Shown here: in pieces, positions 1 through 4,327 of the stretch
Position numbering within the stretch: position 1 is the first letter of the stretch
Layout: every line of letters starts with the position of its first letter
NCBI GenBank assembly: GCA_944326735.1
Contig: CALVFC010000053.1
Span: forward strand, 1 to 8,519
Length of the DNA stretch: 8,519 nucleotides
Origin: an uncultured Limosilactobacillus sp.
GTDB lineage: Bacteria; Bacillota; Bacilli; Lactobacillales; Lactobacillaceae
Direction of reading: 5' to 3'
Translations under genes and position numbers: made by a program
The notes under the pieces: generated by a model
Databases searched by the model: none
Told to the model about the DNA's origin: nothing
What the model saw: the letters and a program-made list of their open reading frames with translations, nothing else

Positions 1-759
1 ATGTCAGAATACTCTGACCGGACTGCTGTTTCTAAGTTAATTGGTGCTACTGCTGGTTACGTTGGTTACGAAGACAACGGTAACACGTTAACTGAAAAAG
101 TTCGTCGTCACCCATACTCCATCATCTTGCTTGATGAAATTGAAAAGGCTAACCCACAAGTGATTACCCTCTTGCTTCAAGTATTAGATGACGGTCGCTT
201 GACTGACGGCCAAGGAAACACGGTTGACTTTAAGAACACTGTTATCATTGCTACTTCTAACGCTGGTTACTCTAACGACGCTCCAGTAAAGCTCGGCGAT
301 GACCAGAACGAAGAAGACTTGATTAAGAAGTTAACAGCATACTTCCGTCCAGAATTCCTGAACCGGTTCAACGCTATTGTTGAATTCCACAGCTTAACAA
401 AGGACGACTTGAAGAAGATCGTTGACCTGATGCTGGCTGATGTAAACAAGACGTTGGCTAAGAAGGACATGGATGTTAAGGTTACTGACACAGCAAAGCA
501 ATACCTGATTGACGAAGGTTACGACAAGTCCATGGGTGCTCGTCCACTTCGTCGGGTAATTGAACGGGAAATCCGTGACAAGGTCACTGACTACTACCTT
601 GACCACTTGGATGTAAAGCACTTAGTTGCCGAAATGCAAGATGGTAAGTTGGTAATTGTTGACGCTAAGGACGCTGTTGCTGATGACAGTAAGGAATACA
701 CTCCAGTTGACGACCAGCAAGACGATATGAAAGACGATGCTAGTTCAGACAAAGACTAG
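1..759 (+). CDS. clpL: Clp/Hsp100 ATPase, ClpL-type disaggregase, C-terminal part (5' end outside window)
   Basis: This is the second AAA+ module of a Clp/Hsp100 unfoldase, which threads aggregated protein through a hexameric pore using ATP. The frame is open at the left edge; the first ATG encodes the internal Met of the conserved MSEY motif, so the N-terminal half and Walker A lie upstream. Visible parts, numbered from that Met: pore loop GYVG (19-22), Walker [11 protein letters not shown] (41-50), sensor 1 TSN (85-87), arginine finger in FRPEFLNR (R122) and sensor 2 GARPLRR (R181). The segment between sensor 1 and FRPEF is short and has no [LIV]GF tripeptide, the ClpP-docking loop of ClpC, ClpE and ClpX. 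That, and TSNAG in place of TSNVG, favour ClpL, a ClpP-independent chaperone linked to heat tolerance in lactobacilli. The tail (221-252) is very acidic, with 12 Asp. All six prolines are CCA and lysine is mostly AAG, suggesting high expression. ClpE is the main alternative name. Confidence 0.83.
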   Translation: MSEYSDRTAVSKLIGATAGYVGYEDNGNTLTEKVRRHPYSIILLDEIEKANPQVITLLLQVLDDGRLTDGQGNTVDFKNTVIIATSNAGYSNDAPVKLGDDQNEEDLIKKLTAYFRPEFLNRFNAIVEFHSLTKDDLKKIVDLMLADVNKTLAKKDMDVKVTDTAKQYLIDEGYDKSMGARPLRRVIEREIRDKVTDYYLDHLDVKHLVAEMQDGKLVIVDAKDAVADDSKEYTPVDDQQDDMKDDASSDKD

Positions 760-774
760 TTTAGCCTAATTAAT

Positions 775-827
775 AAAACGGGCCTCCTAGTGACGCAGAT
801 GCGCCGCCGGGAGGCTCGTTTTCGTTT
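775..827 (+). terminator. Factor-independent terminator of clpL
   Basis: A 13-bp stem pairs 775-787 (AAAACGGGCCTCC) with 810-822 (GGAGGCTCGTTTT), with one G-T wobble and otherwise perfect pairing. It starts 15 bases after the clpL stop and ends in a T-rich run. The 22-base loop is long and can form a small inner hairpin (CGC-AGAT-GCG). The A-run on the left arm would read as a T-run on the other strand, so it could work in both directions, but no minus-strand gene ends here. Confidence 0.87.
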
Positions 828-846
828 ACAAAAAGGTTTAGACTAA

Positions 847-858
847 ATAACTAGTTAT
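847..858. repeat. Perfect 12-bp palindrome in the mazF leader
   Basis: ATAACTAGTTAT is its own reverse complement. It lies 25 bases before the preferred mazF ATG, where an operator or promoter element would be expected. No convincing -10/-35 pair is visible: TTTACA at 825-830 is a fair -35, but nothing at 16-18 bases' distance resembles TATAAT. An operator role is inference; a palindrome of this length can also arise by chance in AT-rich DNA. Confidence 0.35.
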
Positions 859-865
859 GAAAAAC

Positions 866-875
866 GGAAAGAGAG
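866..875 (+). promoter_or_regulatory. Ribosome binding site that fixes the mazF start
   Basis: The purine run GGAAAGAGAG ends 8 bases before the ATG at 884. The in-frame ATG at 857 has no purine-rich site in front of it, so 884 is preferred. The site is weaker than the others in this window, which would suit low toxin translation. Confidence 0.6.
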
Positions 876-883
876 ATTCAATA

Positions 884-1237
884 ATGAATCAAGAAGTTAA
901 ACGTGGTGATATCTGGTATGCCCACTTATCACCAGTAGTTGGTTCGGAACAGGGTGGTGACCGGCCAGTCGTTGTTGTTCAGAATGACGTTGGCAATCGT
1001 TTTAGCACCACGGTCATTGTTGCTCCAGTAACCACGCAAACCCAAAAAAGACGCTTCCCGACACATGTTCCGATTACTAAAGAAGTAACGGGAATTCCCA
1101 AGAATTCAGTGATCCTGCTTGAACAATTGCGGACCATTGATAAACAGCGGTTGATGGACAAAATTAACCACTTGGACGATGTGATGATGGCTCAAGTTGA
1201 CCATATGCTGAAGATCAGCCTGGGACTAGTGGATTAA
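884..1237 (+). CDS. mazF: MazF/PemK-family mRNA endoribonuclease toxin (type II TA, EndoA/NdoA-like)
   Basis: This 117-residue protein matches the Gram-positive MazF/EndoA family, ribosome-independent RNases that cut single-stranded mRNA at short sequence motifs. Family signatures run end to end: VKRGDIWYAHLSPVVGSEQG near the start, RPVVVVQND, then VILLEQLRTIDKQRL and a HLDD segment at the C-terminus. R27 and T50 sit where the catalytic Arg and Thr of Bacillus subtilis MazF lie (R25, T48), so the enzyme looks intact. An upstream in-frame ATG at 857 would add nine residues but lacks a ribosome binding site and family support. A MazE antitoxin normally sits directly upstream; here only 124 bases separate the clpL stop from this start, filled by a terminator, and the next gene is convergent. 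The antitoxin is therefore missing locally. The 3' end overlaps the GNAT gene by 12 bp. Expression may come from a weak promoter or from read-through of the clpL terminator. Confidence 0.95.
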   Translation: MNQEVKRGDIWYAHLSPVVGSEQGGDRPVVVVQNDVGNRFSTTVIVAPVTTQTQKRRFPTHVPITKEVTGIPKNSVILLEQLRTIDKQRLMDKINHLDDVMMAQVDHMLKISLGLVD

Positions 1238-1804
1238 TCCTTGCATAAAATCGTTATTAATGCGGTGAAGTTTATTGTCACTTCCCAGGTTAAGTTCGTA
1301 CCCTAACCGTTGGGTGTCAATTTTATCCTGAACTATCACAATTCCCCGCTGGACAAAGCCAAAATCAGTCGCCAGGTGTTGGACGGGCTTATTCAATTTA
1401 TGGGTATCCAAACGGAAGTTCTTCATTCCTTGCATTTGGCCAATCGTGAGCAGGTTGGAAAACATAAATTTAGAAAGGTGTTGACCGCGGAAGTCACTGC
1501 TAATGGCGAGACGGTGGATGGTAGCGTACGGTGCGTTTGGCTGGGCCCATTGTCCTTGATGAATGACCTGGTAAGATGGCTCGGGCGTTAGCTGCAGGGT
1601 TGCTGTGCCAGCGACTTGCTTACCAACCATCAAAACCCAGTTGTCTTGCCGTGCGATATCACTCATTAGTACTTGCCGGTTGGGATGGCCATCCTGCCAC
1701 TGGGGACTGCCATAGGATTTCAAAAAGGCCTTAGCTTGGTCGATAATTTCCATAATTAAATCTAAATCGCGTGTTTGGCCGCGCCGTAGGTAAATAGCTG
1801 TCAT
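1226..1804 (-). CDS. GNAT-family N-acetyltransferase, substrate unknown
   Basis: The 192-residue product has the GNAT fold pattern: an N-terminal strand and helix (residues 4-31), a strand WVLMVGKQVAGTATLQL (56-72), the core motif A strand IHRLAISSDFRGQ (96-108) with its acetyl-CoA-binding loop and following helix, and a motif B region LDTHKLNKPVQHLATDFGFVQRG (132-154) with the common GF. Such enzymes move acetyl groups from acetyl-CoA to an amine on a small molecule or protein; nothing here shows which. The pyrophosphate loop consensus R-x-x-G-x-[GA] is R106-G-Q-H-L-S111, so both usual small residues are changed. The ATG at 1804-1802 has a strong site, AAGAGGTGA (1819-1811), at good spacing. 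The gene is convergent with mazF, sharing 12 bp at the 3' ends with no terminator between, and divergent from cls. It is probably monocistronic. A role as a tRNA-acetylating toxin is not supported. Confidence 0.93.
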   Translation of the reverse strand: MTAIYLRRGQTRDLDLIMEIIDQAKAFLKSYGSPQWQDGHPNRQVLMSDIARQDNWVLMVGKQVAGTATLQLTPEPSYQVIHQGQWAQPNAPYATIHRLAISSDFRGQHLSKFMFSNLLTIGQMQGMKNFRLDTHKLNKPVQHLATDFGFVQRGIVIVQDKIDTQRLGYELNLGSDNKLHRINNDFMQGLIH

Positions 1805-1831
1805 AAAAGTTCACCTCTTGAATTTGTCCTT

Positions 1832-1860
1832 ATTATTAGCGTATCTGAATAATATTTCAA
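1832..1860 (-). promoter_or_regulatory. Putative sigma-A promoter for the GNAT gene
   Basis: On the minus strand, TTGAAA (1860-1855, 5 of 6 to TTGACA) is followed after 17 bases by AATAAT (1837-1832, 5 of 6 to TATAAT). It lies just upstream of the AAGAGGTGA ribosome binding site, giving a short leader. Read by eye only. Confidence 0.5.
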
Positions 1861-1882
1861 ATCACAGTAATTTCGTTTGGAG

Positions 1883-1906
1883 AATCATTGGTTCGTCCTG
1901 ATGATT
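1883..1906. repeat. Inverted repeat at the cls promoter (operator candidate)
   Basis: AATCAT (1883-1888) and ATGATT (1901-1906) are perfect reverse complements, 12 bases apart, with a few further symmetric bases near the centre. The dyad covers the proposed -35 and ends just before the -10 of cls, where a repressor dimer could act. No regulator family is recognised from the sequence. Confidence 0.3.
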
Positions 1907-1916
1907 GAGTTAAAAT
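1888..1916 (+). promoter_or_regulatory. Putative sigma-A promoter for cls and the following transporter gene
   Basis: TTGGTT (1888-1893) and TAAAAT (1911-1916, 5 of 6 to TATAAT) are 17 bases apart. The -35 is weak (3 of 6). Transcription would begin near 1923, giving a leader of about 30 bases before the ATG at 1953. Confidence 0.42.
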
Positions 1917-1937
1917 ATACGTAACTAATTGGATGGT

Positions 1938-1945
1938 AAAGGGGG
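1938..1945 (+). promoter_or_regulatory. Ribosome binding site that fixes the cls start
   Basis: AAAGGGGG lies 7 bases before the ATG at 1953. The frame is also open from a TTG at 1929, but that codon has no purine-rich site and would place the strong Shine-Dalgarno inside the gene. Confidence 0.8.
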
Positions 1946-1952
1946 TTATGCA

Positions 1953-3431
1953 ATGCTTTTGACGTGGAACATTATCAAATGGCTATTAATTGCAATTATC
2001 CTCCTAAACGAAGTTGCCGCCATCTTTACCGTCTTCCGTGAAAAACGGGATATTGCGGCAACATGGGCTTGGCTACTGGTGTTAATGCTGATTCCAGTAA
2101 TCGGCTTTATTTTTTACGCCTTTTTGGGGCGGAAACTACCACAACGGCGGTTGGAACGGATTAAGTCGCAAACCCAATTAAAACTTAAAAAGGCCGTTGA
2201 CCGGCAAAAAATGCAATTTCAAAATATGCCCCGGCCGAAGCACTCCACAGTCCAAACGTATCGGCGGACGATTATGCTGTTTCAAAGTCTGGATAATGCC
2301 TTTTTGACCCGTCATAACCACGTTGACGTTTATACCACTGGTAAGGACTTTTTCGACCACTTATTTGAGGACATCGAAGCGGCAACCCAAACGATCAACA
2401 TTGAATTTTATACCATTTACAATGATCAGATTGGTAACCAACTGCGGACGCTGCTGGAACAAAAAGCGGCCGAAGGGGTCGAGGTACGGGTTCTTTATGA
2501 TTCATGGGGCTCGATGGGTGTTCGGAAGAGCTTTTACGACGGATTACGTAAACGGGGCGGCTATGCGGCACCATTCCTGATGACGCACAGTAACTTCGTT
2601 GATTTCCGGTTGAACTACCGTGATCACCGGAAGATCGTGACGATTGATGGTCAGATTGGTTACGTCGGGGGCTTTAATATTGGTGACCAGTACCTTGGAC
2701 GTGTCAAAAAGTTTGGTCCATGGCGTGATACGCACCTGCGGATTGTCGGCGGTGGAGTATATAGCCTCCAGCAACGGTTCATCCGTGACTGGAACGCCAC
2801 GATGAAAGACCCGACTGACCGGATTAGTCACTATGGTGTTTTCTTCCCCGAGATTAAAATTGATAAAAATCAACCTGGCAATGATACCGCCTTGCAAATT
2901 GTATCGTCGGGACCAGAAGCACCATTGGAAAATATCAAACTGGGTTACTTGCGGCTAATTAATGCGGCCACTGACCACATTTGGATCCAGACGCCGTACT
3001 TAATCCCAGATGATAGTGTGTTGGATGCCTTTCGGGTGGCGGCCCATTCAGGGATTGATGTCCGTATTATGGTGCCATGTAAACCGGACCACCCCTTTGT
3101 ATATCGGGCAACGCAATACTATGCGCGTCAGTTAGCAAATGAAGGGGTCACCATTTACTTCTACCAAAAGGGATTCTTACACGCTAAGACGGTCATGGTT
3201 GATGGCAAGATGGCCTCCGTTGGGTCAGCGAACGTTGACTTCCGGAGCTTCAAACTCAACTTCGAAATTAACTCGTTTATTTATGATCTGGAAATGACTG
3301 ACCACCTTGAGCAGATCTTTGTCAACGATATTCGTGATAGCCGTGTCATTACACCGGAAATGTTTGCGGGGATGTCACGGTGGTTACGTTTCAAACAGAC
3401 CTTTTCACGCCTGTTTTCACCAATCTTGTAA
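1953..3431 (+). CDS. cls: Cardiolipin synthase (phospholipase D superfamily)
   Basis: This 492-residue membrane enzyme joins two phosphatidylglycerol molecules into cardiolipin and glycerol. Two N-terminal membrane helices (about residues 5-28 and 36-58) are followed by a basic stretch and two phospholipase D domains. Each domain carries a complete HxKxxxxD motif: DHRKIVTID with H225, K227, D232, followed by GYVGGFNIGDQY, and LHAKTVMVD with H410, K412, D417, followed by SVGSANVDFRSF. The tandem domains form the shared active site on the cytoplasmic face. Length and layout match the bacterial Cls family of about 480-500 residues, so it appears complete and functional. The ATG at 1953 is chosen over a TTG at 1929 because of the Shine-Dalgarno site at 1938-1945. 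The gene is divergent from the GNAT gene and is followed after 17 bp by the transporter gene with no terminator, suggesting co-transcription. Lactobacilli can carry more than one cls paralogue; which one this is cannot be told here. Confidence 0.96.
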   Translation: MLLTWNIIKWLLIAIILLNEVAAIFTVFREKRDIAATWAWLLVLMLIPVIGFIFYAFLGRKLPQRRLERIKSQTQLKLKKAVDRQKMQFQNMPRPKHSTVQTYRRTIMLFQSLDNAFLTRHNHVDVYTTGKDFFDHLFEDIEAATQTINIEFYTIYNDQIGNQLRTLLEQKAAEGVEVRVLYDSWGSMGVRKSFYDGLRKRGGYAAPFLMTHSNFVDFRLNYRDHRKIVTIDGQIGYVGGFNIGDQYLGRVKKFGPWRDTHLRIVGGGVYSLQQRFIRDWNATMKDPTDRISHYGVFFPEIKIDKNQPGNDTALQIVSSGPEAPLENIKLGYLRLINAATDHIWIQTPYLIPDDSVLDAFRVAAHSGIDVRIMVPCKPDHPFVYRATQYYARQLANEGVTIYFYQKGFLHAKTVMVDGKMASVGSANVDFRSFKLNFEINSFIYDLEMTDHLEQIFVNDIRDSRVITPEMFAGMSRWLRFKQTFSRLFSPIL

Positions 3432-3448
3432 GCTAGGGAGGCTTCATA

Positions 3449-4213
3449 ATGACAATGCCATCAATCGGCTTGGCTATCTATTTACTCTTCGGAGGAATTG
3501 TGGCGGGCATCTTATCGTCCGCCGCGTCATTTGCCTCCCTCGCATCATATCCGTTACTGCTCAGTGTTGGCGTTGCGCCAGTGTATGCGAACGTCACTAA
3601 TGACGCCGCATTGATCTGGAACAGCCTCGGGGCGGTCTTCGCCTCTGGTCGAGAGCTACATGGCCACTGGCGACAAGTATGGATATATGGATCGTTTACC
3701 GTCGTGGGGTCAATTATTGGCTGTTTTTGCTTGCTGGCCTTTCCAGGAAAGGTGTTTGAACGGGTCGTTCCGTTCTTTATCCTCATTGCTGGTGCGATGA
3801 TATTGATTTCAGGAAAGCACCAGCCGGATTTGACTAAGCAAAAGCCGGAATGGCTAAAAGCCTTATATATTTTCCTGTTAATCATTGTTGGTGGTTACGC
3901 TGGTTACTTTGGTGCCGCTAGTGGGATCGTCATTCTGGTCCTACTGACTTACTTGACCGACGAAAACTTCTTGGTTTCTAACGCCATCAAGAATGCCGTC
4001 TGCGGGTTAACCAACCTCGTAGCTCTGATTATTTACTCCTTCCGCTCACGGATTTATTGGTGGTATGCTATTCCGATGGCGGTGGGGATGTTCATTGGCG
4101 GCTACTTGGGCCCCATTGTTGTCCGTCACGTTTCCGCCCGGTTAATGCGGTGGATAATCGCACTACTGGCAGTTACCCAAGCAATTATTTACTTCAAACA
4201 GGCTTATTTTTAA
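3449..4213 (+). CDS. TauE/SafE-family membrane transporter (DUF81 / sulfite exporter-like)
   Basis: The 254-residue product is hydrophobic almost throughout, with about eight predicted membrane helices arranged as two related halves, the usual plan and size of the TauE/SafE family. In the first half, GILSSAASFASLASYPLLLSVGVAPVYANVTN (residues 20-51) resembles the family's first re-entrant signature, with the ANVTN motif at 47-51. In the second half, GGYAGYFGAASGIVILVLL (148-166) and NAIKNAVCGLTN (178-189) are the matching elements. The short basic loop HQPDLTKQKPEW (124-135) probably separates the halves. Family members export sulfite, sulfoacetate or other small anions; the substrate here is unknown and the sulfite label is by homology only. 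GGGAGG (3436-3441) lies 7 bases before the ATG. It follows cls by 17 bp, implying one mRNA, and a hairpin terminator follows the stop, so it is the last gene of the operon. No functional link to cardiolipin is evident. Confidence 0.87.
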   Translation: MTMPSIGLAIYLLFGGIVAGILSSAASFASLASYPLLLSVGVAPVYANVTNDAALIWNSLGAVFASGRELHGHWRQVWIYGSFTVVGSIIGCFCLLAFPGKVFERVVPFFILIAGAMILISGKHQPDLTKQKPEWLKALYIFLLIIVGGYAGYFGAASGIVILVLLTYLTDENFLVSNAIKNAVCGLTNLVALIIYSFRSRIYWWYAIPMAVGMFIGGYLGPIVVRHVSARLMRWIIALLAVTQAIIYFKQAYF

Positions 4214-4221
4214 TGAACTTT

Positions 4222-4245
4222 GACCGCAATTGGGCGGCCTTTTTT
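4222..4245 (+). terminator. Probable factor-independent terminator of the cls operon
   Basis: CCGC (4224-4227) pairs with GCGG (4234-4237) around a six-base loop, with one mismatch and a further G-C pair extending the stem, and it is followed by six T (4240-4245). It starts about 10 bases after the transporter stop. The stem is short, so termination may be partial and some read-through into rexB is possible. Confidence 0.6.
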
Positions 4246-4256
4246 CGTTGCCAAAA

Positions 4257-4270
4257 TAAACATTTGTTCG
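4257..4270. promoter_or_regulatory. Candidate LexA/DinR (SOS) box upstream of rexB
   Basis: The minus strand reads CGAACAAATGTTTA, close to the Gram-positive DinR box CGAACRNRYGTTYC (13 of 14 positions) and to the core GAACN4GTTC with one mismatch in the second half-site. It sits 11 bases upstream of the -10 of rexB, over the -35 region, where LexA binding would block transcription. Sites with one core mismatch are expected a few times by chance in 8.5 kb, so it is the position that makes it notable. Confidence 0.45.
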
Positions 4271-4278
4271 ACGGCATA

Positions 4279-4287
4279 TGTTACAAT
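4279..4287 (+). promoter_or_regulatory. Extended -10 promoter for rexB-rexA
   Basis: TGTTACAAT is an extended -10 element (TGn followed by TACAAT, 5 of 6 to TATAAT). The best -35 candidate, TAAACA at 4257-4262, is 19 bases away and imperfect, so the TG element may compensate. The leader to the GTG at 4328 would be about 34 bases. Confidence 0.5.
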
Positions 4288-4311
4288 TAAAGCCGAATTT
4301 ATTCTCGTAAG

Positions 4312-4318
4312 AAGGGGA
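4312..4318 (+). promoter_or_regulatory. Ribosome binding site that fixes the rexB GTG start
   Basis: AAGGGGA lies 9 bases before the GTG at 4328. The frame is open upstream to an ATG at 4220, but that start lies inside the terminator hairpin of the previous operon, upstream of the promoter, and adds 36 residues with no family resemblance. Confidence 0.8.
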
Positions 4319-4327
4319 CGGATCAGC

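Noticed and set aside
799..846. Small arginine-rich ORF (MRRREARFRLQKGLD) across the clpL terminator
   Set aside because: Only 15 codons, no ribosome binding site, and its bases are explained by the terminator stem. Too short for an antitoxin.
857..883. Upstream ATG adding nine residues to MazF
   Set aside because: No Shine-Dalgarno before it, it overlaps the palindrome, and MazF proteins normally begin a few residues before KRGD.
1267..1284. Hairpin GAAGT...ACTTC after the mazF stop, as a possible terminator
   Set aside because: Only five base pairs, no T-run on either strand, and it lies in GNAT coding sequence.
1310..1591. 93-codon plus-strand frame opposite the GNAT gene, considered as a hidden antitoxin for MazF
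   Set aside because: It is antisense to conserved GNAT motif coding, has no Shine-Dalgarno, and does not resemble any antitoxin.
1882..1895. A second LexA-like box upstream of cls (GAATCATTGGTTCG)
   Set aside because: Two mismatches in the GAACN4GTTC core and only 9 of 14 to the full box; not better than chance.
2544..2897. 117-codon open frame on the minus strand
   Set aside because: It lies wholly inside cls, opposite to the well-supported first HKD domain. A shadow frame.
3478..3885. 135-codon open frame on the minus strand
   Set aside because: It is antisense to the TauE/SafE gene, shows no family resemblance, and has no ribosome binding site or gene context. A shadow frame.
4220..4327. 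An N-terminal extension of RexB from the ATG at 4220
   Set aside because: It would begin inside the preceding terminator and upstream of the rexB promoter, has no ribosome binding site, and adds 36 residues unlike RexB. The GTG at 4328 has a strong site.
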